A DNA stretch of 20,783 nucleotides from a virus. Numbering within the stretch: position 1 is the first letter of the stretch; each line of letters opens with the position of its first letter. A program made the position numbers and the translations under genes. The notes under the pieces were generated by a model. That model worked only from the letters and a program-made list of their open reading frames with translations, was not told the origin of the DNA and made no database searches. The stretch spans positions 1 through 20,783 of the IMG/VR virus record IMGVR_UViG_3300023271_000013, one strand, 5' to 3'. Below, in pieces: positions 11,641 through 19,612 of this stretch.

Positions 11641-12055
11641 GAAAAAATTTGAAACAAAAACGAAAATGGAGAAGGAGGTTTATTTTTTAAATAAGCTATC
11701 CTCTTATGAATGTTTTCCTAGAGTAGTAAGAGCGGATAAAGACACAAATGAATTGGAAATGTCTTTTTGCGGAAATCTTTTAGAGGAAGGCTCTGAACCG
11801 ATACTTTGGAAAAAACAAATGAAAGACATACTCAATATTTTAGAAAAAGAGCGTATTTATCACAACGACATGCATAATAAAAACTTTCTCCATAAAGACG
11901 GTAAAATATTTTTAATAGATTTCGGAGAAGCGTCAGAAGGTCATGAGCTATTTCCATTTTTAAATGTAAACTCTTCTTGCGTGGATAGCTGCAATTCTTT
12001 TTTTCATTTCACCATGAAGGCAAAACAAAACCTCAAAAGGAGCTTTAGAATATGA
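11627..12055 (+). CDS. Minimal protein-kinase-like protein, 142 aa
   Basis: Contains the catalytic core of the protein kinase-like fold: HNDMHNKNF (residues 79-87: His79, Asp81, Asn86) and the metal-binding IDFGEAS (97-103, Asp98). Upstream, Glu17 in a helix (KMEKEVYFLNKLSSY) could be the alpha-C glutamate, and LEMSFCGNLLEE (43-54) looks like the hinge. The HxDxHxxN form resembles RIO, ABC1 and small-molecule or LPS kinases more than Ser/Thr kinases. A glycine-rich loop is absent, and the whole protein is about half a normal kinase. It may be a minimal kinase, a pseudokinase, or a protein AMPylase-like member of the fold. It overlaps the nuclease gene (14 bp) and the terminase gene (ATGA), so it is produced with the packaging proteins. 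Confidence 0.8.
   Translation: MKTFKKKFETKTKMEKEVYFLNKLSSYECFPRVVRADKDTNELEMSFCGNLLEEGSEPILWKKQMKDILNILEKERIYHNDMHNKNFLHKDGKIFLIDFGEASEGHELFPFLNVNSSCVDSCNSFFHFTMKAKQNLKRSFRI
12038..12042 (+). promoter_or_regulatory. Shine-Dalgarno site for the large terminase
   Basis: AGGAG, 9 nt before ATG 12052, inside the end of the kinase gene. Its presence shows that the translation system does use Shine-Dalgarno sites for operon-internal genes, in contrast to the SD-less unit-leading genes. Confidence 0.6.
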
Positions 12056-13902
12056 GTTGGGATAAAGGAAATCAGAAAACTTTAGATAGGGAAGACATCA
12101 ATAAACAAATCTTGGATCTTGAAGGTTATATTGAAGATAATAAAGCTAAGTATTACTTATATAAGTTCTTAAAAAATAATGTAACATTTACAACAGAATT
12201 ACTCACTGGGGTCGAATTATTCCCATTTCAACATATGGCTGTAAAGGCTATGATGGAAAACGATTACTTTTTGGGGGTATGGTCCCGAGGCATGTCCAAG
12301 TCCTTCTCTACGGGTATTTTCGCTTTACTAGACGCTATGCTAAACCAAGGAGTTCACATTGGTATTATTTCAAAATCTTTTCGACAATCAAAAATGATAT
12401 TTCGTAAAATTGAAGATATATCTATGGATAAAAAAGCAGAATTATTTAGACAATGTATAGGTAAAGTTAGCAAATCAAATGATGAGTGGTCGATGCAAAT
12501 TGGCAAGAGTAGAATTACGGCTTTGCCTCTTGGCGATGGAGAAAAGCTTCGTGGTTTTCGTTTCCAACGTATTATTGTTGACGAGCTTTTGCTTATGCCA
12601 GAAAAGGTTTTGAATGAAGTTATTATGCCTTTCTTAGCTGTTGTAGAAAACCCACAAGAAAGACAAAAAATTAGCGATGCAGAAGACGCTATGATTGCTG
12701 CTGGCAAAATGACAGAAGAAGAGCGTACGGAATGGCCCTCCAATAAAATGATAGGGCTTTCGTCGGCATCTTATAAGTTTGAATATTTGTATAAAATGTA
12801 TCAGGCTTATGAAAATATGATCTTTAATCCTGGCGCTAAAAACCAAGGCAGAAGATGTATTATGCAGTTTAGTTATGATTGCGCCCCTAAAGCTTTGTAT
12901 GATGAAAATCTTATAACCCAAGCAAGAGGTACTATGAGCCAGTCTCAAATTGACCGAGAATTTAATGCTCAATTTACGGACGACAGCGCTGGTTATTTTA
13001 AAATAAGCAAGATGGCTGAATGCACTATTGAAGATGGAGAATCTCCAGCGGTTGAAGTAGCGGGAGAAGAGGGTGCTGAATATATACTAGCATTTGACCC
13101 ATCATGGTCTGAATCTGAAGCTTCTGATGATTTTGCTATGCAAGTTATTAAACTGATACCAGAAAACAAAAAAGGTGTTGTAGTCCATAGCTATGCTCTT
13201 CCTGGCACAAACCTAAAGAAGCATATGGCTTACTTTAAGTATCTTATTGATCATTTCAATATAATCATGATTGTAGGCGACTATAATGGTGGAGTGCAAT
13301 TCATGAACTCCTGTAACGAAAGCGACTTATTTAAAAAAGATAGACTGGAAATAGGGATGTTCGACGCTGGTTTGGACAACCCGCATGATTATGTAAAGGA
13401 TCTAAAAGAGGCGAGGAGAGGTTATAATGTATCAAATAAAACTATTTGTTACTTAAGAAAACCAACTTCCGTCTGGATTAGAAACGGAAATGAAATGCTA
13501 CAGACCGCTTTCGATAGAAAGAAGCTTTACTTTGCAGCGACAGCTATGGATGATAATTACTCTATTCAGAGAGCTAAAAAAATACCAATAAAAGACTTAA
13601 AATTCTCTAAATACGAAGACGAAAAGAACGCTGGCGCAAAAATGATTGAATTTGTCGAACACCAGAAAGACATGATCGACTTAACGAAGGCTGAATGTGC
13701 TTTGATTCAAGTTTCTAGTTCTAATGGTGGTACTCAAAGTTTTGATTTACCCAGTAACCTAAAAAGACAGAAGGGAGTGGATAGACCAAGAAAGGATTCC
13801 TATTCCGCTCTGGTGCTGGGCAACTGGGGAATGAATATTTATTATGACATGATGGATGTACCAGAAGAAAGTAATCAGGGCTTTACGCCTATGTTTATTT
13901 AA
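12052..13902 (+). CDS. terL: Terminase large subunit (T4 type)
   Basis: A 616-aa ATP-driven DNA packaging motor with C-terminal nuclease. The adenine-binding FPFQHMAVKAM (57-67) precedes a deviant Walker A, SRGMSKSF (78-85, Lys83). In it the usual glycine before Lys-Ser is replaced by serine, as is frequent in T4-like terminases. Walker B is RIIVDELLLMP (Asp177, Glu178). The RNase H-like nuclease shows LAFDPSW (Asp349), IMIVGDYNG (Asp410) and KDSYSALVLGNW (Asp582). The length fits T4 gp17 (610 aa). It starts within the kinase gene stop and ends 51 bp before the portal gene. It acts at the portal vertex, probably by headful packaging, which is inferred from the T4-type architecture. Confidence 0.95.
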   Translation: MSWDKGNQKTLDREDINKQILDLEGYIEDNKAKYYLYKFLKNNVTFTTELLTGVELFPFQHMAVKAMMENDYFLGVWSRGMSKSFSTGIFALLDAMLNQGVHIGIISKSFRQSKMIFRKIEDISMDKKAELFRQCIGKVSKSNDEWSMQIGKSRITALPLGDGEKLRGFRFQRIIVDELLLMPEKVLNEVIMPFLAVVENPQERQKISDAEDAMIAAGKMTEEERTEWPSNKMIGLSSASYKFEYLYKMYQAYENMIFNPGAKNQGRRCIMQFSYDCAPKALYDENLITQARGTMSQSQIDREFNAQFTDDSAGYFKISKMAECTIEDGESPAVEVAGEEGAEYILAFDPSWSESEASDDFAMQVIKLIPENKKGVVVHSYALPGTNLKKHMAYFKYLIDHFNIIMIVGDYNGGVQFMNSCNESDLFKKDRLEIGMFDAGLDNPHDYVKDLKEARRGYNVSNKTICYLRKPTSVWIRNGNEMLQTAFDRKKLYFAATAMDDNYSIQRAKKIPIKDLKFSKYEDEKNAGAKMIEFVEHQKDMIDLTKAECALIQVSSSNGGTQSFDLPSNLKRQKGVDRPRKDSYSALVLGNWGMNIYYDMMDVPEESNQGFTPMFI

Positions 13903-13929
13903 AAAAGTTCAAAAAGTAACTTTTAAATT

Positions 13930-13953
13930 GTGTAAAGTAACTTATAATACATT
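13930..13953 (+). promoter_or_regulatory. Late-type promoter before portal gene
   Basis: A consensus TATAAT (13943-13948) ends exactly 5 nt before ATG 13954. GTGTAA occurs at 13930-13935, further out than at other sites (18 nt). No -35 hexamer and no Shine-Dalgarno sequence. The gap after the terminase stop supports a new transcription unit here. Confidence 0.55.
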
Positions 13954-15906
13954 ATGCCTAAAAGAAAATACACAAAAAAGTCCGAGTATTGGAATAATTT
14001 TAAAAGGGTTGCTCCAGAAACCCCAAAATTTCAAGAAGCAGTTGAGCCTGCTACAGCGGGCGAGGCATACCATGTTTCCCAGGGGTCGTACAGCCGATCT
14101 GGTTCTGTGAGTAACCTCTCATCGTCTCCCACAAGCACAAGAATAAATAGATCTTCTGTTACGGCCCCTATTAACAAGTTCAGTCAAATTAGAGCTGGGA
14201 TGTTGCCTTATGAGATGTCTTCTGATGGGGCTAATGTAAGAGACGCTATCGAACTTTGCCAAAAGGCTTATGCTAATGTGCCTATTTTTAGAAATACTAT
14301 AGACATGATGTCAGAGTTTGCTAATGCAGAACTCTATTTAGAGGGTGGTAATTCAACTTCTAGAAAATTTTTCGAAAAGCTTCTTGATAGGATTAAAATT
14401 TGGGATCTTAAAGATCAGTACTTTAGAGAGTATTATAGAAGTGGAAATATTTTCCTATATAGAGTGGACGGCAAATTTAGTATAGAAGATTATAAAAAGT
14501 TTTCTCAAACCATGTCAGATGGACCTTCTTTAAATAAGTTCCCATTAAAATATGTTGTTTTAAATCCTTTTGAAATAGTAGCTAAACGCAGCACTGTATT
14601 TAACACAAAAGATGGAGGTTACGCAAAAATACTTTCTGAGTTCGACATAGAAAGATTAGCTAGTCCTAAAAACGATTATGATAAGGCCGTGTTTGACGCC
14701 TTGGACCCAGAAATCAAAAAACAAATCAAGGGCGGTGCTTATTTTAAAGACGGACTTCAAATAAATTTAAAAAGCGAAAAGATGTCTTATAGTTTTTATA
14801 AGAAACAAGATTATGAACCATTCGCTATTCCATTCGGTTATCCAGTCCTTGAAGACATTAACGCGAAGATGGAAATGAAGAAGATGGATCAAGCCATCAT
14901 GAGAACGGTCGAGAACGTAATCCTTATGATTACAATGGGAGCGGAGCCAGACAAGGGAGGCATTAACCCTAACAATGTAAAGGCTATGCAGACGCTTTTT
15001 CAAAACGAGTCTGTTGGTCGTGTGCTGGTTTCCGATTACACAACAAAAGCTGATTTTGTTATTCCAGACATCAATAAAGTAGTCGGCCCTGGCAAGTACC
15101 AAGTTATCAATCAGGATATCAAAGATGGCTTACAAAATATAGCGCTGAATGATGATAAGTACAATGGCGCTGAAATGAAAACTCGTGTATTTCTGGATAG
15201 ACTAAAGGAAGCTCGTGAGGCGTTTATCCAAGACTTTTTGCAGCCAGAGATTCGTAGAATTGCTCTAGACTTGGGTTTTAGATCCTACCCTACTGTTAAG
15301 TTTAAAGATATTGATTTACGCGACGAAACTCAATTGATGAGAGTCGCTACAAGACTTATGGAGCTTGGCCTTATTACCGCAGAGCAAGGAATGGAACTTT
15401 TTCAAACTGGAAAATTCCCGTTGGCAGAAAACCTAGAAAAAGCTCAAGAAAAATTTGTAGAACAAAGAGAGAAGGGCTATTTCAACCCAATAGTCGGTGG
15501 AGTTCCCATGATTGACCCAGAAACTGGCGAAGAAGAGCCAGAAAAAACCAGCAAACCAACAAAAGGTATGTCTGGTCGCCCAGAAGGTTCTAAGGATCAA
15601 TTTTCTAGAGAAAATATTCAAGGTACTATTTACGAAATAGAGGCATTGAATTCTATAGCTAAAGAAAAAATGCTAGAAAAACTAAACACAGAATCTCTTA
15701 ATGAAAACCAAGAAAAAATGATAAGCCAATTATGTGAATCCGTTATCTGTGCGTCAGAAAAAGAAAATTGGACAGAAATCGTTACTTCTTGTGTAAACGA
15801 TTTTAGCGAAATCGAAAAACTAGGTTCACTGGAAGGTGTTCTTAATATTTCAGAGGCGCACAGATTAGAAATTTACCCTTCAGCAATTTTACACCATTCA
15901 AAATGA
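13954..15906 (+). CDS. Portal protein
   Basis: A 650-aa protein directly after the large terminase, the usual portal position. A basic N-terminus (MPKRKYTKKSEYW) and a Ser-rich linker lead to a typical portal core. The core begins RDAIELCQKAYANVPIFRNT, then IDMMSEFANAELYLEGG, then the FREYYRSGNIFLYR segment (about residues 155-168). The long-helix region lies around 300-340 (AKMEMKKMDQAIMRTVENVI), and a wing/stem region follows with FLDRLKEAREAFIQDFLQPE. The C-terminal 150 residues are polar and variable, with PEKTSKPTKGMSGRPEGSKD as a flexible linker. Portals form a dodecameric ring at one capsid vertex for DNA passage. The family assignment rests on position and fold-like pattern, because portals share little sequence. 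The stop overlaps the next ATG. Confidence 0.85.
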   Translation: MPKRKYTKKSEYWNNFKRVAPETPKFQEAVEPATAGEAYHVSQGSYSRSGSVSNLSSSPTSTRINRSSVTAPINKFSQIRAGMLPYEMSSDGANVRDAIELCQKAYANVPIFRNTIDMMSEFANAELYLEGGNSTSRKFFEKLLDRIKIWDLKDQYFREYYRSGNIFLYRVDGKFSIEDYKKFSQTMSDGPSLNKFPLKYVVLNPFEIVAKRSTVFNTKDGGYAKILSEFDIERLASPKNDYDKAVFDALDPEIKKQIKGGAYFKDGLQINLKSEKMSYSFYKKQDYEPFAIPFGYPVLEDINAKMEMKKMDQAIMRTVENVILMITMGAEPDKGGINPNNVKAMQTLFQNESVGRVLVSDYTTKADFVIPDINKVVGPGKYQVINQDIKDGLQNIALNDDKYNGAEMKTRVFLDRLKEAREAFIQDFLQPEIRRIALDLGFRSYPTVKFKDIDLRDETQLMRVATRLMELGLITAEQGMELFQTGKFPLAENLEKAQEKFVEQREKGYFNPIVGGVPMIDPETGEEEPEKTSKPTKGMSGRPEGSKDQFSRENIQGTIYEIEALNSIAKEKMLEKLNTESLNENQEKMISQLCESVICASEKENWTEIVTSCVNDFSEIEKLGSLEGVLNISEAHRLEIYPSAILHHSK

Positions 15907-16223
15907 AAGAAATTAAAAACCCACTCGTAGCGAATATAAATCGCTCTAACGGAGATGTAGAAATCTCGATTGCTAAAAAATACAGCGAAACAGAGGAAGC
16001 TATGTACAAATCATATATGAGTATTTGTTCTATGGACGACAAAGCTCTGATTGATACTTCAGGCATGGATGAAGGAGCCACTGCAAAAAGTTGTGGGATG
16101 CAGTATGACAAAATGAGAGCTATGATGAACGAAGTCGGTGAGGGCGGATTGACAGAAAAACAAAAACAACTCCCCGCAGCTTTGCAAAAAGCAATCCTTG
16201 AAAAAATGAAAAAGGATGCATAA
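15903..16223 (+). CDS. Small head-module protein, 106 aa
   Basis: Starts at ATGA overlapping the portal stop and ends 8 bp inside the next gene, so it is translationally coupled on both sides. The sequence (MKEIKNPLVANINRSNGDVE...) begins with a strand-rich segment. Methionine-rich helices follow (AMYKSYMSICSMDDKALIDT; MQYDKMRAMMNEVG). A charged C-terminal helix (LPAALQKAILEKMKKDA) ends the protein. No known family. Position between portal and protease suggests a head-assembly helper, for example a small scaffold- or portal-associated protein like T4 gp67/gp68 in location only. Confidence 0.7.
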   Translation: MKEIKNPLVANINRSNGDVEISIAKKYSETEEAMYKSYMSICSMDDKALIDTSGMDEGATAKSCGMQYDKMRAMMNEVGEGGLTEKQKQLPAALQKAILEKMKKDA

Positions 16224-17757
16224 GTATACCACAACTTTCGAATTTGAAGTTAAAGCCTGTGAAGAAATAGCAGGAATTAACGTAAGCGAAGCTAATATTG
16301 AAAATCTTAGATCTTTAATACCGACATCGGTAGATCTAGAAAAAAATATCGACTTGATTGGTGTTGCATTTAATGCTGCTGTTGTAAACGAGTTTAATAA
16401 AAACGGAGATGGTATTGATACCAAAACCGCAATTGAATCAGTGCAACAATTCATCCATAAGCCAACCAACATAGAACACAATAAGAAAAAAGTTGTGGGT
16501 CATATTGTCAACGCTGGGTTTAGCGATTATTCAGACAGCACTGTTTTGATTAATATAGATGAAAACCAAAAAGATGCATTCAATATTGCTCTTGGTGCTG
16601 TTGTTTACAAAACCGTTGATAAGGATTTTGCTACAATGCTTGAAAATAGCACCAACCCAGAGAATAGCATGTACAATACAATTTCCGCAAGCTGGGAAAT
16701 TGGATTTAGTGAATACAGCATTGCTGTTGGAAGTAAAAATTTGAAGGACGCCGAAATAATTTCTGACCCAGAAAAGGTAAAAGAAATGAAAGGTATGCTA
16801 AGAAGTTTTGGCGGCAAAGGAATGACTGAAGACGGTCGCCCAGTTTATCGCTTGATTACTGGTAAAGTGTACCCACTTGGTATTGGTTTTACTATGAAAC
16901 CAGCCGCAAATGTAAAGGGTCTTATTAGCAACGAATACGAAAAAGAACAGGGAAAAGAAGACCCTGAGCCAAACTCCGACAAGAGCCAAGCCCAGCATTT
17001 AGAAAAAATATCAGACAAAATTTCACAAAAATTAAAAAATACTGTAAACAATATCAAAATCATGGACTTAGAAACACTCTTATCAGAACTAAAGGACTCT
17101 CTCGCAGAAAAGAAATTTTCTGAAGAGGCGGTCGCTGGCATGACTTCGACTTTTGCCGAAGCCATTAAACAAAAAGATGACGAGTACCAAGCTTCCCTTG
17201 AGGCTGCAGAAAAAGAAAAGACAGAAATCGCTGCTGCGAGAGAAGAGCTTAAAAATTCTGTAGAAGCCATCAAAGAGGAACTTAAGGTAGCTCAAGAGCG
17301 TATTGGCGGTTTTGAAGCAGAGAAAAAAGCTGAAGAAGCTGTTGCTCGTTTTAATGCACGCATGGAAGAAATAGATTCTATTTACGACCTCGAAGAAAGC
17401 GATAGTTCTTTTATCGCTGAAAAAATCAAGGGTCTGGATGAAACTGAAGAATCCTTCGCTTCCTTTAAAAGTGAGCTGGCTGTTTTCTGGTCATCCAAAA
17501 ACAAAGAATCTAAAGCTGAAATTGAGCAAGAAATTAAAGCTCGCGTTGATGCAGAAATTGAAAAGCGCCTTAGCACAGCAGAAGCCTCTGAGGTTACTGT
17601 AGAAGCTGCTGCCGAGGAAGTGGATGTTGAGCAGGCTCTTGAAAATGCAGAGGCTACCGACATGACCCTCCCTAACAACAACGAAGCTCAAGCTTCAAAA
17701 ACAACTTTGAAGGAAAAATTTGCTGCTGCGTTTAGCCGCGATAACCTCCTTGGATAA
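16216..17757 (+). CDS. Prohead protease fused to scaffold
   Basis: A 513-aa two-part protein. Residues 1-235 look like a phage prohead serine protease of the herpesvirus-assemblin-like class: strand-rich start, IGVAFNAAVVNEFNKNGDGI, the candidate catalytic His in PTNIEHNKKKVVGHIVNAGF (His88), and candidate nucleophile Ser157 or Ser159 in YNTISASWEIGFSEY. Residues 283-480 are almost entirely charged coiled coil rich in Glu, Lys and Ala (LEAAEKEKTEIAAAREELKN), typical of scaffolds, ending in KTLKEKFAAAFSRDNLLG. An in-frame ATG at 17062 (Met283) falls exactly where the coiled coil begins and could make scaffold alone, as in phage lambda C/Nu3. The catalytic residues are proposed by pattern. Confidence 0.85.
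   Translation: MHKYTTTFEFEVKACEEIAGINVSEANIENLRSLIPTSVDLEKNIDLIGVAFNAAVVNEFNKNGDGIDTKTAIESVQQFIHKPTNIEHNKKKVVGHIVNAGFSDYSDSTVLINIDENQKDAFNIALGAVVYKTVDKDFATMLENSTNPENSMYNTISASWEIGFSEYSIAVGSKNLKDAEIISDPEKVKEMKGMLRSFGGKGMTEDGRPVYRLITGKVYPLGIGFTMKPAANVKGLISNEYEKEQGKEDPEPNSDKSQAQHLEKISDKISQKLKNTVNNIKIMDLETLLSELKDSLAEKKFSEEAVAGMTSTFAEAIKQKDDEYQASLEAAEKEKTEIAAAREELKNSVEAIKEELKVAQERIGGFEAEKKAEEAVARFNARMEEIDSIYDLEESDSSFIAEKIKGLDETEESFASFKSELAVFWSSKNKESKAEIEQEIKARVDAEIEKRLSTAEASEVTVEAAAEEVDVEQALENAEATDMTLPNNNEAQASKTTLKEKFAAAFSRDNLLG
17062..17757 (+). CDS. Possible internal-start scaffold, 231 aa
   Basis: In frame with the protease-scaffold gene, starting at Met283 (MDLETLLSELKDSLAEKKFS). It would yield only the coiled-coil scaffold without the protease. 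Upstream sequence is A-rich (CTGTAAACAATATCAAAATC) and partly resembles the GTGTAA/AT-rich start element, but there is no Shine-Dalgarno site. The model follows nested scaffold genes known in lambda-like phages. Expression is not shown by the sequence. Confidence 0.35.
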   Translation: MDLETLLSELKDSLAEKKFSEEAVAGMTSTFAEAIKQKDDEYQASLEAAEKEKTEIAAAREELKNSVEAIKEELKVAQERIGGFEAEKKAEEAVARFNARMEEIDSIYDLEESDSSFIAEKIKGLDETEESFASFKSELAVFWSSKNKESKAEIEQEIKARVDAEIEKRLSTAEASEVTVEAAAEEVDVEQALENAEATDMTLPNNNEAQASKTTLKEKFAAAFSRDNLLG

Positions 17758-17790
17758 AACAAACAAAAAAATATTTAAACTAAAAAAATT

Positions 17791-18408
17791 ATGGCACTAA
17801 GACTACTCCCATTCAGACAATACAACGAACACGACGTTGTTAACCTGTTCACTCTTGACGACAATTGTGAACTTGAATTTACCACTGATGATGGCGCAGG
17901 CTCCAACGGAGTTTTCGTTAAAATCTCAAGCGGCGACTTCAATCAAGATCCTGTTAAGTATACTTCTAATAGCTATCTTGGCAACACCGATTACCCGTTT
18001 ATTGGCGGCGACATGTATCCCGAAAACCCTCTTAAGGTTAGACCTGCTAATTCTGGCGAAATCCCTCTTGGATTGACCTTGAACCAAACAGCTAGAGCTG
18101 ACGAAAATGGCGAGAAACTCCTTTACAACGCAACCAAGAGAGAGGAGCTTCAGGCTGTTCTTATCGGTCAAACAGTTCCTGTAGCAACTAAAGGTGTTTT
18201 CACTTTGAGTGCAAAGGCTATTGCACCAGGCGCTGCTCCATTCACCATTGGTGGAGGTTTTGAAATCGCAGCAGGCGGCGAGATCGGACCAGCTGCTGCA
18301 GGCTCCGCTTCTTCACTCGGCATGGTTCTCGGAACTGGCTCACGCGTCTCTCAAGGCGGTCTCACAGACCAATTCGCTGGTGACTACGTCATCGTTAAAC
18401 TAGGCTAA
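17791..18408 (+). CDS. Putative capsid decoration protein
   Basis: A 205-aa soluble protein between the scaffold-protease and the major capsid gene, the standard location of head decoration proteins. The sequence is strand-rich (NLFTLDDNCELEFTTDDGAG; GDYVIVKLG at the end), with VRPANSGEIPLGLTLNQTA in the middle and Ala/Gly-rich loops (IAPGAAPFTIGGG; GEIGPAAAGSASSLG). This resembles small beta-barrel capsid-binding proteins that stay soluble until the shell expands. Codon choice shifts here to C-ending and GCT/CGC-type codons, as in the capsid gene, indicating high expression. The start is preceded by an A-rich leader without TAATAT or a clear Shine-Dalgarno sequence. No specific family named. 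Confidence 0.7.
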   Translation: MALRLLPFRQYNEHDVVNLFTLDDNCELEFTTDDGAGSNGVFVKISSGDFNQDPVKYTSNSYLGNTDYPFIGGDMYPENPLKVRPANSGEIPLGLTLNQTARADENGEKLLYNATKREELQAVLIGQTVPVATKGVFTLSAKAIAPGAAPFTIGGGFEIAAGGEIGPAAAGSASSLGMVLGTGSRVSQGGLTDQFAGDYVIVKLG

Positions 18409-18411
18409 TTG

Positions 18412-18417
18412 AAAGGA
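18412..18417 (+). promoter_or_regulatory. Shine-Dalgarno-like site for major capsid gene
   Basis: AAAGGA ends 10 nt before ATG 18428 in the 19-bp gap after the decoration gene. It is one of the few ribosome-binding-like sequences in the window, consistent with the capsid gene being translated from inside a longer mRNA. Confidence 0.45.
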
Positions 18418-18427
18418 ATTTATTAAT

Positions 18428-19519
18428 ATGAAAATCACTTTAAAAAACACTCCAGAACAGGTCGAGCTTGTAAAAGCAATGGCTTCTCGCAACCGCTCAG
18501 TGGCTTATGAAGCCCAAACCGCTCTTGCTGAATTCATTGGTCCTGTCCTCGCAGAAGTTATCAACAATGCTCCAGCATTGTCTAACCTCTTCACTACTCT
18601 CCAATATAATGCCGATGACAATCCTTCGATTCCATTGGACCTGTATTTCGACGTTTCTGACGAAGATTATGTTCAAGTATTCAGCCAAAGCCGCGCTGGT
18701 GGCCTTGCTACTTCGGAAGTTCTCCCAACAGCCGCTGAACTCAAGATCGCTACTTATAGCCTTGATTCTGCAGTAAGCTTTGATCGCCGTTATGCTGCTA
18801 AAAGCCGCATGGACGTTGTCGCTAAGACAATGACTCGTGTTGCTCAAGAGATTCTTCTCAAGCAAAACACAATCTCCGCTAACGTTATCATGAAAGCTCT
18901 TGCTGAAGCAAGCACAAATGGTCTTTCTCACGTTATCGCAGCTCAAACAGCAGATCGTTTCACCTTGGCTGACCTCAATGCTCTTTCGACTCGCTCGAAG
19001 AGAATTGTTACTTCCTTTGTTGGTGGTACTCCTGACGCTCGTCAAGGCCGTGGCATGACTGACATCATCGTTTCTCCTGAAATCGTTGAAGAGCTTCGTG
19101 CAATCGCTTACAATCCAATCAACACTAAAGCTGCTCCTGGTGCTGCTGCCAACTCTAACGTTCAAACTGCGGACGTTATTGCTGAAGAAGCATACCGTGC
19201 TGCTGGCGCTCCTGAGTTCTATGGCATCAATGTTATTGAGCTTAATGAGTTCGGTGATGGACAGAAGTTCAATGCTATCTACGGCGCAGCCGCTGGTGGT
19301 GGTTTCACTCCTGCTTCGGATCAAATCGTTGTTGGTATCGACCGTAGCCGTGAGGCTCTTATCCGCCCTGTAGCTGTTGACAGCGAAAACGGTTCAGAGT
19401 TCAGCCTTACCGCTGACGATCAGTACAGCATCCGCCAAAACAAGATCGGCTACTTCGGTGGTCTTGAAGAAGGTCGCGTTGTTCTTGATAACCGCTGCCT
19501 TGTTGGTGTAGTTGTCTAG
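18428..19519 (+). CDS. Major capsid protein
   Basis: A 363-aa protein immediately after protease-scaffold and decoration genes and before a strong terminator, as expected of a major capsid gene of the HK97 fold. An N-terminal helical arm (EQVELVKAMASRNRSVAYEA) precedes a region with LSNLFTTLQYNADDNPSIPL. Later parts include SRMDVVAKTMTRVAQEILLK, the P-domain-like ADLNALSTRSKRIVTSFVGG, and GMTDIIVSPEIVEELRAIAY. The end is beta-rich (NKIGYFGGLEEGRVVLDNRC). ALAE at residues 32-35 fits an (L/I)XE protease site as used in T4, so an N-terminal trimming is possible. Codon bias is strong. Assignment rests on context plus overall pattern. Confidence 0.88.
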   Translation: MKITLKNTPEQVELVKAMASRNRSVAYEAQTALAEFIGPVLAEVINNAPALSNLFTTLQYNADDNPSIPLDLYFDVSDEDYVQVFSQSRAGGLATSEVLPTAAELKIATYSLDSAVSFDRRYAAKSRMDVVAKTMTRVAQEILLKQNTISANVIMKALAEASTNGLSHVIAAQTADRFTLADLNALSTRSKRIVTSFVGGTPDARQGRGMTDIIVSPEIVEELRAIAYNPINTKAAPGAAANSNVQTADVIAEEAYRAAGAPEFYGINVIELNEFGDGQKFNAIYGAAAGGGFTPASDQIVVGIDRSREALIRPVAVDSENGSEFSLTADDQYSIRQNKIGYFGGLEEGRVVLDNRCLVGVVV

Positions 19520-19542
19520 TTCGGATTAAACCCTTAAAACAG

Positions 19543-19574
19543 AGCCGCCTCATTTATTTGGGGCGGCTTTTTTT
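19543..19574 (+). terminator. Intrinsic terminator after major capsid gene
   Basis: Perfect 7-bp GC-rich stem AGCCGCC (19543-19549) / GGCGGCT (19562-19568) with a 12-nt loop, followed by seven Ts (19568-19574). It ends the highly expressed capsid transcript. Confidence 0.93.
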
Positions 19575-19600
19575 GTTTAAATTTTTATTGTTTATTTTAG

Positions 19601-19612
19601 TATATAACATAT
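19601..19612 (+). promoter_or_regulatory. AT-rich start-proximal element
   Basis: AGTATATAACAT followed by ATATG. It is similar to the GTGTAATATACTATATG element before 20265 but with one base fewer and no GTGTAA. It restarts transcription just after the capsid terminator. Confidence 0.4.

Noticed and set aside
16845-17681. Minus-strand frames opposite the scaffold region
   Set aside because: Ser/Phe/Leu-rich translations arise from the antisense of Glu/Lys/Ala-rich coiled-coil codons. They have no promoter or start signals.
18497-19324. 275-aa minus-strand frame opposite the major capsid gene
   Set aside because: It is a shadow of the strongly codon-biased capsid gene. It is rich in Ser, Arg and Cys, without domains or start signals.
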